Positions 15,178 through 23,169 of a stretch of 29,388 bases of DNA are shown here, piece by piece. Source of the stretch: CAYGZQ01 sp964354375 [NCBI: uncultured Planctomycetota bacterium] (GTDB lineage: Bacteria > JAJVIF01 > JAPKYR01); the NCBI GenBank assembly GCA_964354375.1, contig CAYGZQ010000030.1:1-29388 (forward strand), written 5' to 3'. Within the stretch, counting starts at the first letter, position 1. Each line of letters starts with the position of its first letter. The position numbers were made by a program, and so were the translations under genes. The notes under the pieces were generated by a model. The model was given only the letters and a program-made list of their open reading frames with translations, was not told the DNA's origin and made no database searches.

Positions 15178-15948
15178 CTACCTCGGCGCGGCGCTTTCCC
15201 CTGTTTTTTCGACTTCCTGGGGTTTCCGATCGAGAGGCTTCTCTCTCTCCAGGAACCTGTACTTGAAGAGGGTCCAGAACGCTTTCACCGCATCCTTCCA
15301 GTTGACCTTTTTTCCCTGCGCCACAGTCCTCGGATGGTAAGTTATCGGCACTTCCCTGATTTTGATCCCCCTGTTGAGAACGCGAGCCGTGACCTCGGGG
15401 CAGAACTCGAACCCGTTGCACTTCAGGGGAAGCGACTTGAGCAGGTCGGCCCTGAAGACCTTGTACGCGGTGGCCTCGTCGGTGATCCTCGCGCGCGGCC
15501 AGAAAAGGTTGACCGTTTTTGCCAGGAGAAAATTCACGAGCCTGCTCGAGAACGGAACCTGCTTGTAGTGGAAAAAATACCCGCGCTCCCTGAAGCGCGA
15601 GCCGTAGACCACGTCCGCCACCCCGGATTTGAAAGGCGCGACGAGGAGATGATATTCCTTGGGATCGAGCTCGAGGTCCGCGTCCTGGATCAGCACGACA
15701 TCGCCTGTCACATGAAGGATCCCCCTGCGTATCGCGGCGCCCTTCCCGACATTCACCACGTTGGTCTGCAGGTTGATCACCTGGTCGCTTGTGGCGGCTT
15801 TCTCCCGGATAATCTCGATTGTCTTGTCCCGGCTGCCGTCATCCACGACGATGACTTCCTTGGGGATGTCAACCGCCAGGACCTGTTCGAGGAGCTGTCC
15901 GACTGTCGACTCCTCGTTGTAGACGGGTATTATGACGGAGAGCTTCAT
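15178..15948 (-). CDS. GT2 family glycosyltransferase (dolichyl/polyprenyl-phosphate mannose synthase-like)
   Basis: A protein of 256 residues. SVIIPVYNEESTVGQLLEQV starts the GT-A fold, VIVVDDGSRDKT supplies the nucleotide-binding Asp pair at 36-37, and QDADLELDP gives the DxD-type metal site (D89, D91). NVGKGAAIRRGI and the later VVYGSRF match the DPM1-like branch, which moves a sugar from a nucleotide carrier to polyprenyl phosphate on the cytoplasmic face of the membrane. There is no C-terminal membrane anchor; the tail is short and charged. The start at 15948 is the only sensible ATG, with only a weak CAGAGA before it. It is divergent from hutI. The sugar and lipid acceptor cannot be told from sequence. 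Confidence 0.92.
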   Translation of the reverse strand: MKLSVIIPVYNEESTVGQLLEQVLAVDIPKEVIVVDDGSRDKTIEIIREKAATSDQVINLQTNVVNVGKGAAIRRGILHVTGDVVLIQDADLELDPKEYHLLVAPFKSGVADVVYGSRFRERGYFFHYKQVPFSSRLVNFLLAKTVNLFWPRARITDEATAYKVFRADLLKSLPLKCNGFEFCPEVTARVLNRGIKIREVPITYHPRTVAQGKKVNWKDAVKAFWTLFKYRFLEREKPLDRKPQEVEKTGESAAPR

Positions 15949-16127
15949 TCTCTGAATGTCCGAGCGTCGGCCGGAAGGATATCCCCCACCGGGAGCTTTT
16001 CCGTGCGCCCCCTTGCGCTTTTATCTATAATCTTGACGCTGAAGATTGCTTAATTGTCATTTTATCATTCATCAGTGCTTTCGGGCAATCACTCCATGTC
16101 GGGGGCGAGAGTCACGGGGAGCCGGTT

Positions 16128-17393
16128 ATGTCCAGAGATGTAATTCATGTCCTTAACAATATCGGGACCCTTCATACATTTGCGGGAGGACCCAGACGTC
16201 GCGACGCTCTTCGCGACACTTCCCCCCTTTCGCCGGGGGCGATCGCGTGGGACGAGGGCGGTCGAATCTCTCTCGTGGGGCCGCCCGATGAAGTCCGAAA
16301 GGCCGTCCGCTTCAGGGACGCGATCTGGCACGACGCAGGCGGGAAGATCGTCACGCCCGGTCTCATCGACAGCCATACCCACTCGGTCCACTCAGGAAGC
16401 CGATCCGCCGAATTCGTCATGCGCTGCAGCGGAATGGACTACATGGAAATTCTCAAAGCAGGCGGAGGGATTCTGAATACCGCGGAGAAAACGAGGGAGG
16501 CATCCCCCGGAGCGCTGGTCGAGGTCGGACGGAAAGCGCTCGGCCTCTCCCTCGGCTTCGGAGTCACGACCGTCGAGTGCAAGTCGGGCTACGGTCTCGA
16601 GACCGAGTCGGAGATGAAAATGCTCCGCGCGATCCGGACTCTTGAGCGCACCCAGCCGATACGTATCAAGGCCACATTCCTGGGCGCTCACGCGGTCCCG
16701 ACGGAATTCAGGCAGAGCCCCGACTCGTACGTCGATCTTGTCGTCAACGAAATGATCCCCTGGGCAGCGGATGAAAAGCTCGCCGACTTCTGCGACGTTT
16801 TCATTGAGAAGGGGGTCTTTCCCCTCGAACAGGGAAGGAGAATCATCGAGGCGGGCCTGGAGCATGGACTAAGGCCGAAGGTGCACTGCGATGAGATCGT
16901 GCCGATGGGGGCGACCGAGATGTGCGTCGAGCTTGGAGCGGTCTCGGTGGATCATCTCATCGCCGTAACGGAGAGGGGGATCGAAGCTCTGGCGGGTTCC
17001 GAGACGGTGGGATGCCTGCTTCCGGGCACAAGTTATTTCCTCAAGAAGCCGTACGCTCCGTGCCGGAGGATGATCGACGCGGGCTGTATTCTGGCGCTCG
17101 CCACCGACAACAATCCGGGATCGTCGCGCACGGAAAACCTGCAATGGATTCTCAACGTCGGGTGTCTCTACTATGGCCTGATTCCCGAGGAGGCGTTCAG
17201 CATGGCGACGGTCAACGCTGCGAAGGCGCTGGGAATGGAGAGAGAGGTCGGGTCGCTGGAGCCGGGGAAATTCGCGGACTTCGTGGTCTGGGATGCGCCG
17301 GACCTTGCCGAGATCGCCTACCACCATTCGGTCAATCACGCTGAGGCAATTGTCATCGGGGGCAGGCGGGTTCGGGGCGAAGAGTGGTCCTAG
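16128..17393 (+). CDS. hutI: Imidazolonepropionase
   Basis: A protein of 421 residues that hydrolyses imidazolone-5-propionate to N-formimino-glutamate, the third step of histidine breakdown in the cytoplasm. It has the amidohydrolase metal site DSHTH (H83, H85), the family signature TTVECKSGYGLE, HCDE (H253), VDH (H276) and the catalytic-site Asp in LATDNNPG (D327). The C-terminal SLEPGKFADFVVWD strand is also typical. GGGAG lies 6 bases before the ATG. The length is normal. No hutH, hutU or formimidoylglutamate hydrolase gene lies nearby, so the pathway is either scattered in the genome or incomplete. A perfect TATAAT at 16026-16031 lies in the divergent region, without a clear -35 partner. 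Confidence 0.95.
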   Translation: MSRDVIHVLNNIGTLHTFAGGPRRRDALRDTSPLSPGAIAWDEGGRISLVGPPDEVRKAVRFRDAIWHDAGGKIVTPGLIDSHTHSVHSGSRSAEFVMRCSGMDYMEILKAGGGILNTAEKTREASPGALVEVGRKALGLSLGFGVTTVECKSGYGLETESEMKMLRAIRTLERTQPIRIKATFLGAHAVPTEFRQSPDSYVDLVVNEMIPWAADEKLADFCDVFIEKGVFPLEQGRRIIEAGLEHGLRPKVHCDEIVPMGATEMCVELGAVSVDHLIAVTERGIEALAGSETVGCLLPGTSYFLKKPYAPCRRMIDAGCILALATDNNPGSSRTENLQWILNVGCLYYGLIPEEAFSMATVNAAKALGMEREVGSLEPGKFADFVVWDAPDLAEIAYHHSVNHAEAIVIGGRRVRGEEWS

Positions 17394-17809
17394 ACCTCAG
17401 GTTTGCCCTTTGACGGAGTGTATTCCCTGCAATACAGGCAATACGGCAGATCGACCATGTCGAATTCGTACAGCCTGCACCTGCCCACGATTCCCCTGCC
17501 GTCCGGCACTTTCCCCTCGAGGTACAGGCAGCGCGACACCACGCTTCTCTCGCGTATGCACCTCTCCCGCTCGGTTCCCTCGACACCCTCCGAATGAGCG
17601 CTCACGAAACTGAGAGCGATCGCGGCTCCGCCCGCGCCCGAGAGCACAAGCGCCAGGATCGAGACGAGGAAGGGTGTGCCGGGGATGAGAAACGTCACAA
17701 GCCAGATCAGGAGGCCGATCAGGAGAAGGGGCCAGCCGACCTTCCCATACATCGGCGATGTGCGGCTTGGCTTCTCGAGGTGCTTCACCCTCGTGCGAAA
17801 CTGATCCAT
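17390..17809 (-). CDS. Small two-TM membrane protein with a Cys-rich tail
   Basis: A protein of 139 residues from the ATG at 17809; upstream in-frame codons run into a repeat and are not convincing. A charged N-terminus is followed by two hydrophobic segments at about 25-45 and 48-71, then a soluble tail with cysteines at 84, 94, 111, 124 and 127, ending in CLYCREY. The tail may bind a metal ion. The family is not recognised. Its TAG stop (17392-17390) shares bases with the TAG of hutI on the other strand (17391-17393), so the two genes converge with overlapping stop codons. The codon pattern and hydrophobicity look real, and no competing frame is better. Confidence 0.75.
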   Translation of the reverse strand: MDQFRTRVKHLEKPSRTSPMYGKVGWPLLLIGLLIWLVTFLIPGTPFLVSILALVLSGAGGAAIALSFVSAHSEGVEGTERERCIRERSVVSRCLYLEGKVPDGRGIVGRCRLYEFDMVDLPYCLYCREYTPSKGKPEV

Positions 17810-17870
17810 GCTTTCTTTCGGCGTGCGGGTCACGGGGAGATTATACGCAAATCGAGTGCGGGAGTGATAG

Positions 17871-17950
17871 GCTCCGGGTGGCGCCCACAAGCTGAGCTCC
17901 GGGTGGCGCCCACAAGCTGAGCGAGTCCTCGAGCGTGCTTGTGGGTGTCC
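17871..17950. repeat. REP-like palindrome, copy C, with 25-bp tandem duplication
   Basis: Bases 17871-17895 and 17896-17920 are a perfect 25-base tandem duplication (GCTCCGGGTGGCGCCCACAA plus GCTGA). The second unit continues to 17950 and, read as 17899-17950 on the other strand, nearly equals the element at 8523-8575. CCCACAAGC and GCTTGTGGG form the stem. Confidence 0.85.
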
Positions 17951-17988
17951 CGCTCGTCATCCTGGACTTTCGTCACTTGAGCCAAACA

Positions 17989-17997
17989 TGCTATTCT
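17989..17997 (+). promoter_or_regulatory. Possible extended -10 promoter of the DUF3795 gene
   Basis: TGC followed by TATTCT resembles an extended -10 element 25 bases before the ATG at 18022. A -35 box is hardly recognisable. Confidence 0.3.
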
Positions 17998-18021
17998 GTC
18001 CATCGGAGGTTTACTGTCACC

Positions 18022-18519
18022 ATGCAAGATGCTGAGAAGGCTTTGATCGGGCGATGCGGTATCTATTGCGGGGCATGCTGCATATACAGAGCCGAGAGAG
18101 ACAGCCCGAAGCTCGTGGAGAAACTCGCTGCCGCATTCAAGACCGATCCCGGGAAGATTCGCTGCAACGGCTGCGGCGATCTCACCGAGGGCTCCTGGTG
18201 GATCGGCTGTCATGTCATCGAATGCCAGGATGAGAAGGGATATACCTACTGTTTCGAATGTCCCGACTTCGAAACAGACACCTGCAGGCAATTCAAGGAA
18301 CGGGCGGCGTCATATCTGGAGGAAGACGGGGTCGACATGCGTCGAAACATGTGTTTGATCCGGGATGGCAGAATCGATGAATGGCTTGAGGAGTCGCAAC
18401 ATCGCTACACCTGCCCGCATTGCGGAAAACCGACAATCGCGGGCCGGAAGAAGTGCCATCATTGCGAAGGCGGGCTCGAGTCAAGGGAGGATCCCGGGAA
18501 CCCGTTTCATGGAGCGTGA
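18022..18519 (+). CDS. DUF3795 family Cys-rich protein with C-terminal zinc ribbon
   Basis: A protein of 165 residues from the ATG at 18022, which has GGAGGT 11 bases upstream; the longer frame begins inside a repeat. IGRCGIYCGACCIY is the DUF3795 signature, followed by IRCNGCGDL, GCHVIECQDEKG, FECPDF and TCRQF, so many cysteines are set to bind zinc or an iron-sulfur cluster. A second domain at the C-terminus, CPHCGK...KKCHHC (CxxC-x10-CxxC), is a zinc ribbon. It is soluble and has no known reaction. The last residues (about DPGNPFHGA) are encoded by one arm of an 18-base inverted repeat whose loop holds the stop codon, so the C-terminus was probably reshaped by a repeat. Confidence 0.88.
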   Translation: MQDAEKALIGRCGIYCGACCIYRAERDSPKLVEKLAAAFKTDPGKIRCNGCGDLTEGSWWIGCHVIECQDEKGYTYCFECPDFETDTCRQFKERAASYLEEDGVDMRRNMCLIRDGRIDEWLEESQHRYTCPHCGKPTIAGRKKCHHCEGGLESREDPGNPFHGA

Positions 18520-18561
18520 CGCGTGAGTGACGGCCGCCCTGTAATGAAACGGGTTCCCGGG
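18493..18561. repeat. Palindrome overlapping the 3' end of the DUF3795 gene
   Basis: Perfect 18-base arms (18493-18510 and 18544-18561; CCCGGGAACCCGTTTCAT) enclose a 33-base loop that contains the TGA at 18517-18519. The ends CCCGGGAACC and GGTTCCCGGGCTAC resemble the element at 21913-22013. It could act as a transcript-end hairpin before the LRR gene. Confidence 0.88.
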
Positions 18562-18619
18562 CTACCTTGCTTCAGTGAACTTGGAGTGTTGAGAAACAGA
18601 TCTCGAATCGGGAGGAGCC

Positions 18620-19999
18620 ATGGACAAGAAACGGGAGAGTCTGCGCATTCTCGGGCCGGGGAGGTGCGCATGGGTGCTTGTCGCAATCCTGGCATCCCTG
18701 ATGTTCGTCGGAGGGGCACAGCCGGCCAGATCGGAGGCTATCGGCGGGGATGAAATCCAGCGGAACAGTCTCGCCGTCTACATCCCGGACATCATACTCG
18801 AACGGGCCTTTCGCGAGGCCTGCGGAGTGCCCTACGAGACCCTTCTGAAAACCGACCTGGAGCGCATCACCGCCCTCGATCTAAGGTACTGGAGCATTCA
18901 GTCGCTCGAAGGCATCCAGCTTTGCACCAACCTTCAGACACTCGACCTCTCTGGAAACGAATACTGGCTGCCTTATCCCGGCGGCGATCTCGGCGAGCTT
19001 GCGTCGCTTTCGAATCTTGTGGAGCTGAACTTGTCCTGGACGCCGGTCTCGGGCTCGCGTTTCCTGGCGAATCTCGACCGGCTCGAAGTGCTTCAGGTCG
19101 CGCATTGCGGGCTCTCTGAGATCGACAGCGTTTCGAATCTCGTTCGACTTACCGATCTCGATGTGTCCCACAACGAAATCAGCGACATCACCTCGTTGAG
19201 ACACTTAACCAACCTGTCGGTCGTTAACGTCGCACACAATCGTATCGGAGACATCACTCCGTTGATGGATAATGCAGGGATCGGGAGCGGCGATAAAATC
19301 CTTCTGCCGGTGAATTATCTGGACGAGGAGACGCTTCAGGAGAAGATCCCGGAGCTGATCGCCCGCGGGGCGACTGTCACGCTCCTCGTCCATTTCCCGG
19401 ATGGGGCCCTTGATGAGTCGGTCAGCGCGGTGTTCACAAGAAGCTTCGATATCTTGAACACCAGCATTACCGACTACGAGGAGATTTATGCTCACACCGC
19501 AAGAGGTCTTACAGCTGAGGACCTCAAGGATCTCGATGGATTCGAGGGACCCGAGGGACGGATAAGCGGTGTATCGGACCTGGAAGGTTTTCAGTACCTT
19601 GTGGGCGTCACCAAAGTGTCTTTCAGTAACTGCAGTTTCACGGACATGAGTCCCATCGCCCATCTTCCCAATCTCACAAACCTTTCGGTGACGAATAACG
19701 ATAACCTGACCGGATTGGCGACACTTCTCCCCTCAACCGGCCTTGTGTCCCTCGAAATCGGCTCCTGCTGGAAGTTCAGGGATCTGAGCGGTATTGAGAA
19801 CCTGACGAATCTCAAGAGCATTAAGCTCTCATGGAATGAGATCGTCGACATCGCGCCGCTTGTGAATAATCCGGGGCTGGGAAGCGGCTGCACTGTCAAC
19901 CTGACCAGTAATCCGCTCAGCGAGACCTCAATAAACGAATTGATACCTGCACTCAGAGCAAGGGGAGTCTCAGTTGAGTACTCGGATTCGACGCAGTAG
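18620..19999 (+). CDS. Exported leucine-rich-repeat protein (internalin-like)
   Basis: A protein of 459 residues. GGGAGGAGCC precedes the ATG at 18620. Residues 1-39 are a Sec signal (basic start, hydrophobic 17-33, cleavage near ARSEA). A cap-like module VYIPDIILERAF...ITALDL (about 52-92) leads into LRRs of the internalin type, with LTDLDVSHNEISDITSLRHL as the clearest. A second cap-like module starts at VHFPDGALDESV (about 257) and a second LRR array follows, ending in an NNPGLGSG loop and LIPALRARGVSVEY. The protein is therefore a tandem of two cap-plus-LRR blocks. LRR solenoids of this kind bind proteins outside the cell or in the periplasm; the partner is unknown. No anchor is visible, so it is secreted or periplasmic. 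A paralogue starts 24 bases downstream. Confidence 0.9.
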   Translation: MDKKRESLRILGPGRCAWVLVAILASLMFVGGAQPARSEAIGGDEIQRNSLAVYIPDIILERAFREACGVPYETLLKTDLERITALDLRYWSIQSLEGIQLCTNLQTLDLSGNEYWLPYPGGDLGELASLSNLVELNLSWTPVSGSRFLANLDRLEVLQVAHCGLSEIDSVSNLVRLTDLDVSHNEISDITSLRHLTNLSVVNVAHNRIGDITPLMDNAGIGSGDKILLPVNYLDEETLQEKIPELIARGATVTLLVHFPDGALDESVSAVFTRSFDILNTSITDYEEIYAHTARGLTAEDLKDLDGFEGPEGRISGVSDLEGFQYLVGVTKVSFSNCSFTDMSPIAHLPNLTNLSVTNNDNLTGLATLLPSTGLVSLEIGSCWKFRDLSGIENLTNLKSIKLSWNEIVDIAPLVNNPGLGSGCTVNLTSNPLSETSINELIPALRARGVSVEYSDSTQ

Positions 20000-20023
20000 A
20001 CATTCGCGACATCTGGAGGAGAC

Positions 20024-21901
20024 ATGGATACCAATATTGACGTGAGTCGCGCTTTTCGGAGATCGCTGCTGAGGGCCATCGTCGCTGCTTTCTTCCTGAT
20101 GAGCTGCGTGGCCGTCGCGGCGCAGCCGTCGGAAGAGCCTTTCGAGGTAAACTTCCCAGATCCGAAGCTCGAAGGGGCGATGCGGTCGATACTGCAGAAG
20201 CCGGTCGGTGCGATCACGAGCGCCGATCTCGAAAACCTGACATCGCTCAATCTCGAAAACATGGGGATCGAGGTTCTTGAGGGACTGCAGTTCTGCCGAA
20301 ATCTCCGGGAGATTTACCTCGACGGGAACAATCTGAGGAGCATACACCCGCTCTACGAAATCGAGGGGCTTGTGATCCACCTCGACATCGGTTTCCCGGA
20401 CAAGCGCATTGAAGACGCAGTGCGGGAAGCGATCGGCAAATCGGAGGGGACCATCCAGCCCGCTGATCTGAAAGGACTTACGCGACTGGAGGCGGATGAC
20501 GACGGATTCGACTACATGGACCGGAGGGGAGTGCGCAGTCTCAACGGGCTGCAGTATTGCGCGGATCTGACTTTCCTCAGCATATATCCCGGAATGGACT
20601 CCTGCGAATCATGGTTCACTGACATATGGCCTCTCGCGGAACTCACCAATCTCACTGAGCTGCGTCTCGGACTTGCGTCGGTGATCAGTCTGGAGCCCCT
20701 GTCTGATCTCAGCAACCTTGAGGTGCTGGATGTCTACATCACTCACCACTACAGCGTGCAAGACCTTAGTTTCCTTGAGAACATGACAAAGCTCCGGGAG
20801 CTGTACCTGGTGTGTCAAGGTGCGTGCAGTCTGGACGCCCTAGGGAATCTGACAGACCTCGAGGTGCTCGATCTCGGCGGCGGAACTTGTATCGGGGACA
20901 TAAGTCCTCTCGCCAATCTCCGGAAGCTGCGCATTCTCCTCATACCCTGCAGTTACCTGGAAGATCTGAGCCCTCTGTCGGGATTGACGAATCTCACCGA
21001 GTTGAGCCTCGGCACCTGCGACGAGACCTACCTTGCAGACATGGGCGAGACGAATCCTTTCTCGAACCTCAAGGAGCTCAAGACTCTTTATCTCGCCGGA
21101 TGGCAAATGAGGGACCTTTCGCCCCTTGCTGGCCTCCCGAAACTTGAGAAGCTGGAGTTGTACGAGACGAATGTCGAGAACATAGAGGCGTTGGAGACTC
21201 TCCCAAAACTGACTTCGCTGAGTCTGATACACAACTGGCACCTTACCGATTTGGTGCCGCTGGGGGAGCTTCAGAACCTCGATACGCTCAGGATCATGGA
21301 ATTCGCAGGCACCGATATCTCCCCGATCGCCCAGCTAAAGGGTCTGAGATCGCTCGCGGTCAGCGCGGAACAACGCGTGGATGAGCCGCTCTCGGACTAT
21401 ACCCCCATCTCGTCGCTCACGGACCTCGAAGAACTCAACCTCAGCTCAAGTCGCATCACCGACCTCACCATCCTCCGGCCTCTTGAGAATCTCGGCACGC
21501 TGAGGTTGGCGAACAACTACCTGACCGACATAAGTGCGCTCGCCCGGATGAACAGCCTTAAGTCTCTCGATCTCCAGAACAACAATATCAGCGATTTCAC
21601 TTCCCTGTCGGGCCTCACCAGGCTCGAATACCTGAACCTGGATCACAATCCCGGCAGGGACATTGCGTTTACGGCGAATCTGATCAATCTTCGCGAGTTC
21701 TCTTTTCTGGGCAGGGAAGTGGGTTCGGATCTTGGCCCCTTGATGAACCTGCCGAATCTGGAGAAGCTTCACATCGACTACGCCCAGCCGATACCCGAGC
21801 CGCTCGCATCGCAGTTGGCGGAGCTTTACGCGCGCGGGGTCGAAGTGCCGTGGCTGCCGCCGGGCGCGGACACGTCGGACGAACTGCAATTCGCAATGTG
21901 A
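20024..21901 (+). CDS. Second exported leucine-rich-repeat protein (paralogue)
   Basis: A protein of 625 residues. GGAGGAGAC lies directly before the ATG at 20024, 24 bases after the first LRR gene, so they form an operon. A signal peptide covers about residues 1-36 (RRSLLRAIVAAFFLMSCVAV, AAAQ-like cleavage site); a Cys in SCVA could instead make it a lipoprotein, which is uncertain. Two cap modules occur, VNFPDPKLEGAMRSIL (about 43) and IGFPDKRIEDAVREAI (about 123). A long LRR array follows from about 185 to 590 with repeats such as LSPLSGLTNLTELSL, ISSLTDLEELNLSSSRITDL and NSLKSLDLQNNNISDF, in the 22-residue internalin style. The C-terminus EPLASQLAELYARGVEVPW matches the ending of the first protein. 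It probably recognises the same kind of extracellular partner; this is inference. Confidence 0.92.
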   Translation: MDTNIDVSRAFRRSLLRAIVAAFFLMSCVAVAAQPSEEPFEVNFPDPKLEGAMRSILQKPVGAITSADLENLTSLNLENMGIEVLEGLQFCRNLREIYLDGNNLRSIHPLYEIEGLVIHLDIGFPDKRIEDAVREAIGKSEGTIQPADLKGLTRLEADDDGFDYMDRRGVRSLNGLQYCADLTFLSIYPGMDSCESWFTDIWPLAELTNLTELRLGLASVISLEPLSDLSNLEVLDVYITHHYSVQDLSFLENMTKLRELYLVCQGACSLDALGNLTDLEVLDLGGGTCIGDISPLANLRKLRILLIPCSYLEDLSPLSGLTNLTELSLGTCDETYLADMGETNPFSNLKELKTLYLAGWQMRDLSPLAGLPKLEKLELYETNVENIEALETLPKLTSLSLIHNWHLTDLVPLGELQNLDTLRIMEFAGTDISPIAQLKGLRSLAVSAEQRVDEPLSDYTPISSLTDLEELNLSSSRITDLTILRPLENLGTLRLANNYLTDISALARMNSLKSLDLQNNNISDFTSLSGLTRLEYLNLDHNPGRDIAFTANLINLREFSFLGREVGSDLGPLMNLPNLEKLHIDYAQPIPEPLASQLAELYARGVEVPWLPPGADTSDELQFAM

Positions 21902-21912
21902 TCGTTTCAGGG

Positions 21913-22013
21913 ACGTAGCCCGGGAACCTGTCCCTGCTTTGCCTGAAATGTTCGGGCGACCTTGCGGGGACAGGTTCCCGGGTTCTAATATTCGGGACGA
22001 TCCCGGGCTACGT
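21913..22013. repeat. Nested GTAGCCCGG-family palindrome with alternative pairings
   Basis: The left arm (21913-21934) is complementary to two right arms: CCCGGGAACCTGTCCC (21919-21934) pairs perfectly over 16 bases with 21967-21982, and ACGTAGCCCGGGA (21913-21925) pairs perfectly over 13 bases with 22001-22013. The pairings compete for 21919-21925. It starts 12 bases after the LRR stop codon and ends 7 bases before the next start codon. Confidence 0.88.
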
Positions 22014-22020
22014 TACGTAA

Positions 22021-23145
22021 ATGTCCGATAGTCTCGAAACCGAACGACTGATTTTGCGTCGACCCACGCTCGATGAGGTCGACCAGTTGCACGATGCGGC
22101 CAATGACCCCGTTGTTCCGGACATGGTCGACGGCTTCAGCTACCCATTGTCCAGGGAAGAAACGGCTGCCTGGATAAGCGAGATGGGGTCCGAAGAGGAG
22201 GAACGAAACGCTTTCCACAGGTGCATGTATCTGAAGGAGACGGGCGAGCTTGTGGGTTGGATCGCGCTGATTCATGTCTACCCGCGTCACAACAATGCGG
22301 AGCTCATCTACCTGGTTGCGACAAAGCATCGTTGCAAGGGCTACGCGTCGGAGGCCGCATCGAAACTGGTGGACTGGGGGTTCGAGCATCTCGGCCTTGA
22401 GCGGATCTACGGCATGTGCTACACGGAGAACGAACCAAGTGCGAGAGTGCTCGAGAACGCCGGGATGCGTCGAGAGGGGACATTCAAACACGAGGAACTC
22501 CGGAACGGCGAGTATCGCGACCTCCACCACTACGCCATCGTTAAGTCGGAATGGGAGGAGGCACGTCAGGGAAAACATCTGCTGCATCTCGAAACCAAAC
22601 GGCTGATCATCAGGGAGCTTAGGAAGCAGGACGCGACCGACCTGGTCGACGCGTTCAATCATCCCGACATCTCCGAATTCACGCCTCATATCCCTTCTCC
22701 GTATACCATCCGGGACGCGAAAGACCTGATCAGGAAATCGGTCAACCTCTGGCGAGGTCGCAGGGCTTTCTATTGCGCGGTGGTTCTCAAGGAAACGGGA
22801 CGCGTGATCGGGGAGGCGCACCTGTCATGGATCTACTGGCCGGACAAGTACAGCGAATGCGGCTTTGCGATCGGGCGCGGTTACTGGGGCCAGGGTTTCG
22901 CGACCGAGGCGGTAGCGGAGCTGGTCCGGCATGCGTTTACGGGCCTCGGCATGAGACGGATCGTGGGAATCACGGCGACGGCGAACGTACCTAGCAGACG
23001 GGTGATGGAAAAGCTGGGCATGCAGCTGGAATGCGTCGCGCGCGAGGAATGGGGGCTGAAGGGGGAGTATCCCGATTTCGCGCACTATGTGATATTGAAA
23101 TCGGAGTGGGAGAGGGATTCCGATCTTCCAGGGGCACAACCGTAA
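22021..23145 (+). CDS. Tandem GNAT acetyltransferase (two RimJ/RimL-like domains)
   Basis: A protein of 374 residues made of two full GNAT domains. Domain 1 (about 1-180) begins LETERLILRRPTLDEVDQL and has TKHRCKGYASEAASKLVDWGF as its acetyl-CoA pyrophosphate-binding stretch, then ERIYGMCYTENEPSARVLE. Domain 2 (about 190-365) begins LETKRLIIRELRKQDATDLV and has GRGYWGQGFATEAVAEL and ATANVPSRRVMEKLGM. Both carry the full motif A, so both may be active. Family members acetylate N-termini of ribosomal proteins, antibiotics or other amines; the substrate here is unknown. The ATG at 22021 follows a palindromic repeat directly and has no Shine-Dalgarno sequence. It converges on gdhA with a 24-base gap. 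Confidence 0.92.
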   Translation: MSDSLETERLILRRPTLDEVDQLHDAANDPVVPDMVDGFSYPLSREETAAWISEMGSEEEERNAFHRCMYLKETGELVGWIALIHVYPRHNNAELIYLVATKHRCKGYASEAASKLVDWGFEHLGLERIYGMCYTENEPSARVLENAGMRREGTFKHEELRNGEYRDLHHYAIVKSEWEEARQGKHLLHLETKRLIIRELRKQDATDLVDAFNHPDISEFTPHIPSPYTIRDAKDLIRKSVNLWRGRRAFYCAVVLKETGRVIGEAHLSWIYWPDKYSECGFAIGRGYWGQGFATEAVAELVRHAFTGLGMRRIVGITATANVPSRRVMEKLGMQLECVAREEWGLKGEYPDFAHYVILKSEWERDSDLPGAQP

Positions 23146-23169
23146 GGGAGTGCGTGCGGGTGAGGGGCT

